A stretch of DNA of 64,000 nucleotides, from positions 372,001 to 436,000 of the forward strand of contig NZ_JAGGMN010000001.1 of the NCBI RefSeq assembly GCF_017875325.1, read 5' to 3'. Shown here in pieces: positions 50,243 to 60,000 of this stretch. Numbering within the stretch: the stretch's first letter is position 1; every line of letters begins with the position of its first letter. This stretch comes from Methanofollis sp. W23 (GTDB taxonomy: Archaea; Halobacteriota; Methanomicrobia; Methanomicrobiales; Methanofollaceae). The notes beneath the pieces are model-generated. The model made no database searches. It was not told the origin of the DNA and saw only the letters and a program-made list of their open reading frames with translations. A program made the position numbers and the translations under genes.

Positions 50243-51139
50243 TTAACCCTGGATCAGCCCCTCCGCAACAAGATAGTCGCGGGCGATCGCACGCGCCTCC
50301 CTCTTCTCGACATCGAACTCATGGTTGAGCCTCCGCATGGTGTCGGCATCGATCTGGTCTGAGAGCACGCTGAGCGCTTCGACCGCTTTCTCGTCACCGG
50401 CGATCTTCTCGTTTGCGAGCAGGACCGCATGATAGGGCGGGAAAGCCGCCAGGTCGTCCTCCAGGACCCGCAGATCGTAGAGGTCCACCCTGGTGTCGGT
50501 GGTATACGGGGTGATCGCGTCGGCCTCGCCGCTCTTGATCACGTCGTACATCAGGGTCGGCGACATCGGTTTCGCCTCCTTGAAGGTGAAGTTGTAGACC
50601 TTTGCCACCTGCGGCAGGCCGTCTTCTCGCTCGGCAAAGACGTAGTCGGTGACCAGCACCATCTCGCCGGCATGGGGCGCGAGGTCCGAGACCGTGGTCA
50701 CGCCCTGCTCCTCGGCCCAGGCTTCGGGGACGGCGATGGTGTAGTCGTCCCTGAACCCGAGGCGCGAGAGGACGGTGATGTTCTCGGCCTCCAGGCCCTT
50801 CACCACGTCGGCGTAGACGACCTCGGGCTCCCAGGTCTCCATGGGCGGGAGTTTGAGAAGTTGCGAGTAGGCCGTCCCGGTATATTCGACATAGACGTCC
50901 ACCTGGTCTTTCTTGATCCCTTCAAAAAGGGAGAGGTCGTTGAGGTTTGCCTTCATCTCGGTCGTGTAGCCGGCGTCCTCCAGGAGGAGGGCAACCATCT
51001 CGGCCAGGATATACTGTTCATTGAAGGTCTTGGCCCCGACCACTACTGTCTCGCCGCCCATCCCCGGGATCTCAGTGCACCCGGCGATGCAGAGGGCGGC
51101 GACTATGAGGACCGCACCTGCGGTCATCGGTCTTTTCAT
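50243..51139 (-). CDS. Osmoprotectant-binding lipoprotein
   Basis: 298-residue binding protein of the OpuCC/OsmX type that captures a quaternary amine such as glycine betaine. Signal with lipobox CIAGC (Cys about 20), then VVVGAKTFNEQYILAEMVAL, VDVYVEYTGTAYSQLL and PTLMYDVIKSGEADAITPYT, the standard family blocks. AGGGGGACAAGA precedes the ATG; ATCATAAAAGG about 25 bases upstream may be the TATA box. First gene of the operon; expression is expected to rise with salt, but no operator was recognised. Confidence 0.92.
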   Translation of the reverse strand: MKRPMTAGAVLIVAALCIAGCTEIPGMGGETVVVGAKTFNEQYILAEMVALLLEDAGYTTEMKANLNDLSLFEGIKKDQVDVYVEYTGTAYSQLLKLPPMETWEPEVVYADVVKGLEAENITVLSRLGFRDDYTIAVPEAWAEEQGVTTVSDLAPHAGEMVLVTDYVFAEREDGLPQVAKVYNFTFKEAKPMSPTLMYDVIKSGEADAITPYTTDTRVDLYDLRVLEDDLAAFPPYHAVLLANEKIAGDEKAVEALSVLSDQIDADTMRRLNHEFDVEKREARAIARDYLVAEGLIQG

Positions 51140-51283
51140 TCTTGTCCCCCTGTGGGGAAGTGCCTTTTATGATTCTTAAATGTTGCCCGGGTCCGCCGGT
51201 GCCGGGTGCCATGATGAAGAGATTTTAAGGGTTTTTTGATCTGATCTGGCGGACCTTCGCCGGTGCCGGTCCAAAATGATCAT

Positions 51284-51293
51284 ACATATATAC
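51284..51293 (+). promoter_or_regulatory. TATA box for the ferritin-like gene
   Basis: ACATATATAC, 35-44 bases before the ATG at 51328; a GAGGGAAGAAAA leader gives a ribosome site. Confidence 0.5.
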
Positions 51294-51327
51294 CCTCGCA
51301 CCGATCGCACGATACGAGGGAAGAAAA

Positions 51328-51633
51328 ATGCCTGAGTTTGCCAACCCCTTTGCCGGGAATGCACATGACAGAAAGCTGACCGACACAGAACTTATCAGGG
51401 CGATCAGGTTCATGATCGCCGCTGAATACGAGGCTGTGCAGGTCTACCAGCAGCTCGCCGAGTCGGTCGAACACGAACTGGCCAGGGAGGTTCTCATGGA
51501 CATCGCCGAGGAGGAGATCGTGCATGCCGGTGAGTTCCTCCGTCTGCTCAAGGAACTCTACCCTGAAGAGGAGGCCCTTTATCGGGAGGGCGCCGAAGAG
51601 GTCGAAGAAATGATTGAGGCGTTGAAGAAGTAA
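51328..51633 (+). CDS. Encapsulated-ferritin-like protein
   Basis: 101-residue half-ferritin. LIRAIRFMIAAEYEAVQVYQ and IAEEEIVHAGEFLRLLKEL give the Glu...ExxH iron ligands of EncFtn/rubrerythrin-like proteins; the short length means it must dimerise to build a four-helix unit. Relatives are packed inside, or fused to, encapsulin shells in archaea such as Pyrococcus. No shell gene lies in this window and I see no separate cargo-loading tail beyond the acidic end EEVEEMIEALKK. Role: iron oxidation and storage. Confidence 0.85.
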   Translation: MPEFANPFAGNAHDRKLTDTELIRAIRFMIAAEYEAVQVYQQLAESVEHELAREVLMDIAEEEIVHAGEFLRLLKELYPEEEALYREGAEEVEEMIEALKK

Positions 51634-51746
51634 GGCCCACCCCGCCCCTGGCCGTGACGAGACTTTCATCATTGCAGCAGGTTTCCCGCAGTTTTTCAGC
51701 AGATGTCGCGAGGATCAAACGACGAGGAGAGGCGCTGGATCGTAGT

Positions 51747-51794
51747 GTACTATAGTATAGAGAGAGACGCGTCTCTCTCTTAGTACTATAGTAC
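51747..51794. repeat. Large two-part palindrome
   Basis: GTACTATAGTA-TAGAGAGAGAC, centre GC, GTCTCTCTCTTA-GTACTATAGTAC: 48 bp that fold back almost completely. GAGAGAGACGCGTCTCTCTC in the middle is a perfect 20-bp palindrome and GTACTATAGTAC on the right is itself a perfect 12-bp palindrome. No T-tract follows, so it is not a simple terminator. It lies 114 bases after the ferritin-like gene. Confidence 0.7.
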
Positions 51795-51984
51795 AGCAGA
51801 TCAGACACACAGGAGATGACCTGGGTCTCATGGTGTCCGGGTCCGGGGGTGTGTGAAAGTTTAGAATTGTTGTAACTGATCAACGATCTCGCCGGGACGG
51901 TGCGGGAATTAGGATCAGATGGCGCAATGTCCGCTGTCTAATGGCGGCGCCCGCCGTAACCTGATGGAAAGGACTGAAAAATAG
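51795..51984. other. Intergenic, no gene seen
   Basis: Short spacer between the palindrome and repeat copy 10; carries AAAAATAGGG at its end, one half of the direct repeat flanking copy 10. Confidence 0.4.
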
Positions 51985-52216
51985 GGTTCTGTAGAAATCC
52001 TCTGGACAGGTATCTCTGGCGGGGTGCGTGCCGCCCCCCGAACCTCCCGCGACACGAGAGGTCGGGGACGGCAGCACTCTTGTCACAGTTGTCCATGATG
52101 CCTTCCCGACCCCCTATCTTCCTCACGGGGGTCCGGGGGCAGCACCCCCGGCCAAAGAGATAGGAAGGCGGATGACACGCATTCTCCCCACGATAAGTGA
52201 GGGTTTCTACAGAGCC
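51985..52216. mobile_element. MITE-like element, copy 10, with flanking direct repeat
   Basis: 232 bp. Left end GGTTCTGTAGAAATCCTC, right end GAGGGTTTCTACAGAGCC (exact consensus). AAAATAG lies directly outside both ends, and AAAATAGGG occurs at 51978-51986 and 52217-52225, so the duplication is 7-9 bp depending on where the left end is placed. Both cores near consensus (GTGCCGCCCCCCGAACCTCC; CGGGGGTCCGGGGGCAGC). Confidence 0.8.
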
Positions 52217-52590
52217 AAAATAGGGAGGCCTGCTTCTCATGGGGGCGATGGGTGTGTTCTGGCCCTGTGGAGAATTTGGTGTCAAGGGGGGAGGCCTCCC
52301 CGCCCCCCCTTCTTCCTCTGAGGGGTCGAGAGAAGAGGTCACGGCGCAAGAGCAGGGAAGGGGCGCCGATCAGAGAGAGTGATCCAGCAAAAAGGTGAAC
52401 AGACTATTTTTCGCTCATCTTCACCGGGGGGTGCACCCGCCAGGCCCCCCCGCCACGATAGGCCGAGGACGGCACCCCTGATCATCACGCCTTCCCCCCT
52501 ATACGTGCCTGGGGCGTTGCCCCTGGACCCATGGGAAAAGATAGGGGGGAACAGTCAGAGTCGAAAAAAGATCCAGAGCCGGGGCCGGCT
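52217..52590. other. Intergenic with repeat fragments, no gene seen
   Basis: GGGGGGTGCACCCGCCAGGC...CCACGATAGGCCGAGGACGGC (52425-52465) and a GTGCCTGGGGCGTTGCCCCTGG core (52505-52526) belong to the family; no ends around them. Confidence 0.45.
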
Positions 52591-54114
52591 TCATCCCTGG
52601 TGGGTGTAGTGCTCCACCTCGCCGACGGCCTCCAGCCTCCCATCGGCGTCGAGGACCGAGACCGCCCCGTGCCCGCCGCAGACGTAGCAGCGCCGCCCCT
52701 TCTCTGCAAGGGCCTGGTCGGTCCTGGCCGCGATCTCCATGAGGGCGCGGCGCTCGCGCCTGGCCGTGGCCGAGTCGACGTTTACCGAGGTGACCAGGAA
52801 GTCGGCGAGCGAACTGTAGGTTTTGCGCTCCTCGGTGAGGCTGCCGAAGTTGATGACGGTGTCGCTGGTGAAGAGGAGGCCGCACCTCGGGCAGAAGACG
52901 TAGATCAGCCCCTGCACATGGCCGCCGAACCCTTCCAGCACCTCGAACTCAAGCCCGCCGAAGGTGACGCGGTGGATGACCGGGAAGATCCCGCGGACTT
53001 CGCCGGTCGGGCCGTCGAAGAGGGTGTAGTTCTCCGGCGGGTTGAACCGCGAGAAGAGGTTGATGATGGTGGTGTAGACCATCTCCAGGACCGAGCCCTC
53101 GACCGGGGAGGCGAAGGCGCGGTTCGAGGTCTCGATGATCGCCGCGGAGGTGGGGTGCATCATGGCCGGGGCCTCGTAGAACCCGGTGGCGCCGCAGTGG
53201 TCGGCGTCGGCATGGGTGAGCAGGATCCTCTTGAGCCTGGTGCCATTGCCCAGGCCGTAGTGGGTGAGCATCCTGATGATGTCGGGATAATAGATCCCAT
53301 ACCCGGTGTCGATCATCATGCTCTCCTCAGCGGTGTGGAGGAGGTAGACGTTCCCGCCGCCGGGAAGCTGGAAGCAGAAGAGGTCCATCTCAGGCGTGAT
53401 TGCCACCTGCTGGACGTCGGCGTAGAACCCCTCGCCGCAGGTCCGCCGCAGGCTCTCGCCGGTCTGGAGGACGCTTGCGAAGACGGCCCGCGGGTCTTCG
53501 CCCCGTGCGGTGAGTTCCTGGACGACATGGTTGATGTCGTGGAGGAGGCGGAGGAGGAAGCCGTCGCCGGCCGGGCCGATGATCTCCCTGACCTGCTGGG
53601 CGAAGCAGAGGTAGAAGACGGTCTCGTCGAGAGAACTGCCTGTGGTGTCGTACTCCAGGATCTCAAGGGGGTAGCGTGACTTGAGGGCGTCGAGGAGGGC
53701 CTCGGCCTGCCCACGCTCCTCCAGGCTGACGCTCACGGTGACGCGGTCCGGGTGGGGGCCGGCGTCGTCGAAGTCGATGAGGGCGATGTTGGCCCCGGCC
53801 TCTGTCGTCAGGTCGAGGAAGGCGGCGAGGGCGCCCGGGGTGTGGGGGAGGTGGACGTGGAAACGGAGGATGCCCGGGCCCGGGAGGGCGGTCTGGAGGT
53901 AGCCGATGGCGGCGAGCCTCTGCCTGATCGTGGCGTGGGCCTCGTTCGGTGCGGTCACCTCGAAGAAGACGGTCCTCGGGTCGATGCGCCGGCTGTACTG
54001 GATCCGGTTGATGTTCCCGCCATGCTCGGTGACGATCGCGGCCGCCTGCTGGAGGGCGCCGGGACGGTCGGGCATGCGGGCAATGAAGGAGAACTTCTCT
54101 TCCCTGGTCTCCAT
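52591..54114 (-). CDS. Tandem ACT domains fused to a metallo-beta-lactamase domain
   Basis: 507 residues. Two ACT domains (about 7-75, with ARMPDRPGALQQAAAIVTEH, and about 83-155, with HLPHTPGALAAFLDLTTEAG) are followed by a helical linker (160-235) and a metallo-beta-lactamase domain (about 245-465). The metal motif is LLTHADADHCGAT with His301-x-Asp303-x-Asp305-His306: the first His pair of the usual HxHxDH is H-x-D here; further ligands could be GGHVQG (about 404) and FTSDT. A C-terminal Cys pair CYVCGGHG is odd. ACT domains bind amino acids, so this may be an amino-acid-responsive hydrolase or flavodiiron-like sensor. Substrate unknown. Confidence 0.8.
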   Translation of the reverse strand: METREEKFSFIARMPDRPGALQQAAAIVTEHGGNINRIQYSRRIDPRTVFFEVTAPNEAHATIRQRLAAIGYLQTALPGPGILRFHVHLPHTPGALAAFLDLTTEAGANIALIDFDDAGPHPDRVTVSVSLEERGQAEALLDALKSRYPLEILEYDTTGSSLDETVFYLCFAQQVREIIGPAGDGFLLRLLHDINHVVQELTARGEDPRAVFASVLQTGESLRRTCGEGFYADVQQVAITPEMDLFCFQLPGGGNVYLLHTAEESMMIDTGYGIYYPDIIRMLTHYGLGNGTRLKRILLTHADADHCGATGFYEAPAMMHPTSAAIIETSNRAFASPVEGSVLEMVYTTIINLFSRFNPPENYTLFDGPTGEVRGIFPVIHRVTFGGLEFEVLEGFGGHVQGLIYVFCPRCGLLFTSDTVINFGSLTEERKTYSSLADFLVTSVNVDSATARRERRALMEIAARTDQALAEKGRRCYVCGGHGAVSVLDADGRLEAVGEVEHYTHQG

Positions 54115-54211
54115 AGTCTGGTATAGGTTTTTTCGTGAGGGGTATTAAACTCAAGCATATCACAGAAGGATCCAGAGTTCGATCAATCGTCGGGATCAGG
54201 ACTCTTTTCAT
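54115..54211. other. Spacer with the MBL gene promoter region
   Basis: GAGTTTAATACCCC on the minus strand about 30-40 bases before the ATG at 54114 may be a TATA box. Nothing else seen. Confidence 0.35.
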
Positions 54212-54906
54212 GGCTCTGTAGAATCAGGCATGAACTCGGGGTTCACTCATATGCGGTTGAAGATAGATCTCCGCGTGCTCTCTCTTTTCAAGACAGGAGA
54301 ATCAGTGGGGATCGTGTTCCATCGCCGCCCCCGCCTATCTTCGTCGTGGGGGGTCCGGGAGGTGCAACCCTCCGGCGCGAGATTGGGATGAAGATTCTGC
54401 GATTGAAGGCGGCACGCCTGATCATCACACCTTCCTACATCTTTACGCCGGGGGCGCCGCCCCCGGACCCCCGGGATGAAGATAGGGCCGGGAAGGCAGA
54501 GGGCCTGATCGTTCTGAGGACGGTCTGTTCTCCGCATATCAGTTATGAGGGAAATCTGTATCTTTGAATTCTCATCCATCAACTCCAGAATTGAATGTCT
54601 GGATCATTTTCATGGTAAATCCTCTTGATGAATCTCTCTGGCGGGGGGTTGCACCCCCAGGTCCCCCGCGCCACGAGAGGTCGTGGACGGCAATCCCTCT
54701 TCAGGGGTTTCGAATATGCCTTCCCGGCTTAATCTTCATCCAGAGGGACGACAGGAGGGAGTCGAGAAGATCTTTGATCGTCGATATGTGAGTGTGAGCG
54801 AACACGAGAGAGCCGAAGGCTTCTGATGGAGCCCCCGGCACGATTCATGAGGGAAGGCGGGTGAGTCATGCGTGCACCCATAATGGGTGAAGATTTCTAC
54901 AGGGCC
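54212..54906. mobile_element. MITE-like element, copy 11, composite
   Basis: Starts GGCTCTGTAGAATCAGGC and ends GATTTCTACAGGGCC, 695 bp apart. Inside are a very clear hairpin core (GCCGGGGGCGCCGCCCCCGG, 54449-54468) followed by GATGAAGATAGGGCCGGGAA, the ATCATTTTCATGGTAAATCC segment (54603-54622) with CTTGATGAATCTCTCTGGCG, and a first-type core. Probably several elements inserted into one another. No matching flanks. Confidence 0.55.
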
Positions 54907-55172
54907 GGATTAGGGCTCTTTTCAGCCATTCTTCTGTCTTCCATGATTCAATCGGCATCCTGGGGGTTCAATAGGGAGTGCCCCCGGTGTGATCGATAGA
55001 GGAAGACAGGGCAGGTCAGAGTGCCATCCCCTGTCCCCCCGCGTGAAGATCGGCGGTGACGGCAATACGCTCTTCATAGTCATTGATTGGGGCGGGGCGG
55101 CATCGCTCTCTTGAACGACGATATATTTCAAGAGACCTCTTACTTGTTCCAGGATGCTCTCCCCATCAACCT
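54907..55172. other. Intergenic, no gene seen
   Basis: Lower-GC spacer; AGGGAGTGCCCCCGGTGTGA (54976-54995) is a weak core. Reaches the methyltransferase stop. Confidence 0.4.
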
Positions 55173-55904
55173 TCATACCGGGACGAGGACGTAGAGTCCG
55201 AATCCCATATATTCACGCCCGTAGCCTGCGAATTCGTCCTGGATCTGGTGGAGGTACTCGCGCACCTCGTCGGCCTCCTCGTCGTCGGGGTGTTCATGCA
55301 GCCATGTCAGAAGCCCGCCCCAGTTCCCTGACTCGTAGGTGTCCCAGTCGTCGGCGGTGGCATGGAGGACGCCCCGCACCTCGTAGCCGGCATCCCTTGC
55401 GCACCCGAAGATTTCGTACTCGGTGAGGACGCCAGGCCAGGCCCTGGCGAAGTCGGGCGGGACGGCGGCGTGCTGCCAGCAGCGTTCGCCGACGATCACC
55501 TGGCCATCTGGTTTGAGCCAGGCCGCCATCGCTTCGAGGGCAGGGGCGAGCCCGCCCCAGATATGGGTGGAGCCAATGCAGGCGGCGAGGTCGTAGGCGC
55601 AGTCTGGGGTCTCGTCGAGGACGTCGGCGCAGGTGACGGCGAGGCGGTCGGCGTACCCCTCCGCCGCGATCTGCTCGGCCGCCCGCCGGCAGGCGTCCTC
55701 CCGCAGGTCGATCCCCCGTCCCTGGATCCCAAAGCCCCTGGCCAGGGTGGTGAGCACCGTGCCGTAGCCGCACCCGAACTCGATCACCTCCTCGCCCGCC
55801 GCGAGCCCTGCCATCTCCCCGGCACGCCTGAGTTTCTCAGGCGTCGTCGGGTTCATGATGGCCATGTTGCGGGTGGAGATGGAGATGAGGTCGTAGTAGT
55901 CCAT
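55173..55904 (-). CDS. SAM-dependent methyltransferase, class I
   Basis: 243 residues. VIEFGCGYGTVLTTLAR (about 40-56) is the SAM-binding loop, GIDLREDA the acidic strand-2 end and ADVLDETPDCAYDLAACIGS the motif III-IV region; IVGERCWQHAAVPP follows. The last 60 residues are acidic and helical (HPDDEEADEVREYLHQIQDE). It resembles small-molecule methylases of the Methyltransf_11/25 kind; substrate not decidable. Transcribed alone. Confidence 0.85.
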   Translation of the reverse strand: MDYYDLISISTRNMAIMNPTTPEKLRRAGEMAGLAAGEEVIEFGCGYGTVLTTLARGFGIQGRGIDLREDACRRAAEQIAAEGYADRLAVTCADVLDETPDCAYDLAACIGSTHIWGGLAPALEAMAAWLKPDGQVIVGERCWQHAAVPPDFARAWPGVLTEYEIFGCARDAGYEVRGVLHATADDWDTYESGNWGGLLTWLHEHPDDEEADEVREYLHQIQDEFAGYGREYMGFGLYVLVPV

Positions 55905-55973
55905 TGGAGAAAGAATGGAGGCCGGTGGGATATAGGGGCATCGGCGGTGCGGGCCCGCGACGAAAAAAATGGG

Positions 55974-57053
55974 TTATTCTTTTTTCTTCTTCATGTAGAT
56001 CCCTGCGCCCACAAGGGCGATCATGACCAGAACGATCACGATGATCGGGATGGTGAGGTCTGCGCCTTCGCCGCCTGGGGTGTCTTCTCCAGTCTGGTCG
56101 GTGACCTGTGCGGCCGGGTGGTCGCCGTCGTCGGTCGGTGCCGAGGTGAAGAGCCCAAAGGTACTGAAGTGCGAGACTTCGGCGGTGACGGTCATGTTCT
56201 CGTAGTCGACGGTGGTCGGGACCTCTTCCCAGCGGCCTGTGTCGGCGTTGTACCACTGTACCGTAAACTCGTCTCCTTTGAGGTTCTTCCATTTCTCTGC
56301 CGGGAGAGCGAAGGTGAGGGTGATTGCGGGGTCGAAGGTGGCGCCTGCGGGTCCGCAGAGGTAGGCGTACCCGGCGAAGGCGAACCCGGTCATCCCGCCG
56401 GTCTCGGGCACCTCGTACGAGAGGGCCGGCCTGATGGTGATCTCAGGCAGCGGCGTGCCGTTCGAGGCGTGTGCCGCGGTGCCTTCGGGTACCGTGAGGG
56501 TGGCGATCCGGTCGGAGGAGACGACGGCGACGGGTTCGTCCACGATGCCTTCGTCCGAGGTGGTCAGGTTCGTGCTGCCGACGATCGGCGATGCAGGGGA
56601 TTCAACTGATGGTGCGACGGTCTTTACCGGTGCGGGTTCGGAACCGCCCCCACCGCCCCCACCGCCGCCGCCCGACGTGCTACCGGTCTTTGCACTGAGG
56701 GCGAGGTTTCCGAGTTTGCCGGGCTTGAATACTGCGGTCTGTGCGGCTTTATTGCCGTTTAAGGTGAAAGTGATCGTCCTGCCGATCACATCGCCCCCGC
56801 CCTTGACGACAAGACGGTCGTCGTTCTTCTCAACCCCGCCATAGACACCTTTCGTGTCGGTGGTGAGGGTGCCGTAGAGTGTGCCGGCGATCGATGCTTC
56901 GATGACGGTTCCTGCAGGTGCCGGGTTTCCGTTGATAGTCACGGTCCCGCTGAACTCCTGCGGGACGATCGGTGTCTCGTTAGCCGCGGCGGCACTGCCG
57001 ACCAGGGCCGCCATCATGACGATGAGCACGGTGATTGCTGTTCTGCTTTTCAT
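55974..57053 (-). CDS. Membrane-anchored surface protein with Gly-rich linker
   Basis: 359 residues. Signal MKSRTAITVLIVMMAALVGS, then a carboxypeptidase-regulatory-like beta domain (FSGTVTINGNPAPAGTVIEA), a run of ten glycines (about 133-145), a second beta domain ending in VSHFSTFGLF, and a C-terminal membrane helix IPIIVIVLVMIALVGAGIYM with KKKKE inside. The layout is that of an archaeal S-layer-associated protein facing outward. GAGGAG stands four bases before the ATG; 16 bases separate it from the 1179-residue gene upstream, so it is the third gene of that operon. Confidence 0.8.
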   Translation of the reverse strand: MKSRTAITVLIVMMAALVGSAAAANETPIVPQEFSGTVTINGNPAPAGTVIEASIAGTLYGTLTTDTKGVYGGVEKNDDRLVVKGGGDVIGRTITFTLNGNKAAQTAVFKPGKLGNLALSAKTGSTSGGGGGGGGGGSEPAPVKTVAPSVESPASPIVGSTNLTTSDEGIVDEPVAVVSSDRIATLTVPEGTAAHASNGTPLPEITIRPALSYEVPETGGMTGFAFAGYAYLCGPAGATFDPAITLTFALPAEKWKNLKGDEFTVQWYNADTGRWEEVPTTVDYENMTVTAEVSHFSTFGLFTSAPTDDGDHPAAQVTDQTGEDTPGGEGADLTIPIIVIVLVMIALVGAGIYMKKKKE

Positions 57054-57069
57054 TCTACTCCTCAAAAAT

Positions 57070-60000
57070 TTAGATGCTGATGGCGGCAAGGGTGCTGCCA
57101 GCCCGCATGAAGACCCAGTATCCTTCCCCTGGGTTGAGGTCTCTCTCGTCTGCGTGTGCTCCGGTCCCTCCGTTGATGATCGAGGATGAATAAGCCTGTT
57201 CCTCGGCGTCGAGGCCGATGAGGATGGCCCATACATCTTTGACCGATGCGAGTGTTTCCTTTGCTGGTGCCGGGCTTACATCAGAGAAGCCGATGGCGTT
57301 CCATCCCGGCACAAGTGCCTTTGTGGGGGCGGTGGTGGGTTTGAGCGAATCGAAGGCGAGTGCGACGGTCTCGGTGGTGTTGGAATAGATCCAGATGCCG
57401 TCGAGCGGTCTGACCGGAGCGCTGGTTTTGAGAACTTCCCATCCGTCCGTGCCGTCATAGCCGAAGATCGAGTGGCCGGCACAGTCGACGCTGTCAAAGA
57501 CAGCGACGGTGTCGTTGCCTGGCGCAAGGGTCCGCGGGACGGAGACGAAGTTCCAGCCCATGTGGAGGGTGAGGGCCATGCCCTCGTCGTTGCCGGGGAG
57601 TCCGGTGAGCATGATCGCGTCGACGCTACCGAGCCGCTTCTCGGCGGGCACGTCGTCGCCGACGAGTTTGAGCGGCCAGTCGCCCTCGGCGAGGGGCAGG
57701 CCGTCTATCTCGTTGGCAAGGATGATGTCGTCGTTCCTCTTCACGTCTGCGCTTGCGAACTCGACGGTACGATCGTCGGCGGTGCCTTCGATGCCGTCGG
57801 GTCCGTAGTCGATGAGGATGACGGTGTATCCCGCGTCGGCGAGGTCGTCGCGGTATGCCTCGGCACCGTGCGACTGACCGTCGTCGACCCATCCACAGAG
57901 GAGCCAGAGTGCAAGGCCCGACCAGGTCTTCCCGCCGTCGTCGGTCCATTCGGCACGGTGGATGCTGTCGCTGCACTCGACGCCGTGCTCGTAGTAACTG
58001 CGGCTCATCTCTTCGTCGATCGCGCCGTTCAGGGTGAGGCTCCAGTCCTTTCTGGGTTCTGGCATGATCTCGATGGTGTCGACCATTGCGACCGAGATGC
58101 CGGCCACTGAGGGCATCTTATCGAAGTAGTGCCAGCACCCCTCCGGGAGGCACTCGTGCATGTCCCAGTTGCCAAAGATCCCGTCGGGAGCCATGAAGAA
58201 GAGGCGTGGGCCGTCGCCGTATGCCGGGACGTCTCCCTTATCCTCGTTCCACCATGCGATGATGGCCTCGCCCTGCCTGGTCGGCGGGTTATAGAATGTG
58301 GAGTAGGGGAGCCCCTTCTTATATCCATCTTTAGAGGAGAGTTTGATCTCGTTGCCCTCTTCTGCGCCGCCGACGAGGTCGCAGAGGTCACGCACAGAGG
58401 TGCCTTTCACGACCTCATTGATCTTGCCTGGGTTGGCATTGACCGTCTCTCCGGCGTCCCAGAAGTCATAGGGTTCGCCCGGATGGGTCTCGTTCCATTC
58501 GTCCGGGAATACCGGGCCCTGGAAGTGGAGTTCGACGCCGTTCTCCCCGCCGTAGACGTCGAGGTTCTTCTTCATCCACCGTACGGTGACGGTGGTCTCG
58601 TCGACGACGGTCCTCCCGTCTTCGGCATACTTGACGATCCTGATCTTTGGGAGGTCGGCGAGGGCGAGGACGGTGACGTTCGCGGTGCCCTGAACTCCGT
58701 CGCTTTCTGCGGTGACAGTCGTGGTGCCGCCTGCAAGGGCCTCGAAGTACCCGGTGGCGTTCACTTTTCCGACGGTGGTGTTGCTGCTCGTCCAGGTGAA
58801 GACGAGATCTTCCATCGCTTCGCCGGTGTCGTCGTACCCTGCGGCCGTGAACTGGACGGTCTCTTTTTCTTCGAGTTCGGCGGCGGCCGGGGTGACGGCG
58901 ACGGTGGCGAGCATCGGGACCGTCGGGATGATCTCGCCGTTCTGCCACTCGCCCATCATCGGGTACTCGTCCTTGTAGGTGCCGAAGGACAGCGGGGTGT
59001 CGCCGATGCCGTTTTTGTCGGCGTCGGTGCCGGTGTACCCGGTGTAGTAGTTGCCGACGTAGCCGGTGTACTCGCCGCCGCGGTAGGTGTAGGTCACCTC
59101 GTCGGGGGAGTGGTAGGTGTTGGCGGTCTTGATCTCGACGGGGCCGAGGAAGGCGTTGGCCCAGATGGTGTTGCCCTTTGCCGCGTCCTTGATGCAGATC
59201 TCGGCTTCAGCGTTGTTCTCGCAGGTGTTGTTGAAGACGAGGTTGCCGGCGACGGTGTCGCGAAGGCTGAGGCCGCGTCTGTTGTTCTCGTGACAATAGT
59301 TCTCTTCGACGGTGTTGCCGGTTGCGTCGCCGCCGAGGTGGACGCCGTTGTAGCAGCCTGAAACGTCGTTCTTCCTGACGATGCAGTCGTCGAAACCGAC
59401 GATCTCGATCCCGCCCCAGTCGCACGGCCCGCGGACCGTGAATCCTTCGAGGGTCACGCCGTCTGCGGCGAGGTTGAAGACCGGTTTGGCGGGGGAGGCG
59501 GCCGTGACGGTGACGGCGCCGTTCTCGGTGTGGATGGTGAGTTGTTTGTTCACCTGCACGTTCTCTGTGTAGGCGCCGTCCTTCACGACGACGGTGTCGC
59601 CGGGGTTCGAGGCCGCGACCGCATCGGAGATGGTGGTGTAGACGCCTTCGCCGCCGTCGTCGTCGACGTACAGGGTCTGCGGTTCGGGCGGTGTGTAGGC
59701 GTCGTGCGTCGCGGTCAGCGGGGCGTAATCGGTGCCCAGGCCGTCGGGGAGGTCGTACTGGGTGTCGATGACGCCGTCGTTGTTCTCGTCGGCGCCGGTG
59801 TGGTCTGACCAGAAGTTGCCGAGGTACCCGGTGTGGGTGGCGCCGTTATAGGTGTAGGTGACGGGGGCGGTGGAGTTCCAGTGGGTGAGGGTGGGGGCGG
59901 TGCCCATGAGGGTTACCCCTGAGACGTTGGTGTTGAGGAAGATCTTGTTGCCTTCGCCGGCATTGAGGAGCAATATGCCGTTTTCTTCGAAGGTGTTCTG

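Noticed and set aside
51747-51794. Palindrome as an intrinsic terminator of the ferritin-like gene
   Set aside because: No T-tract follows and it lies more than 110 bases past the stop.
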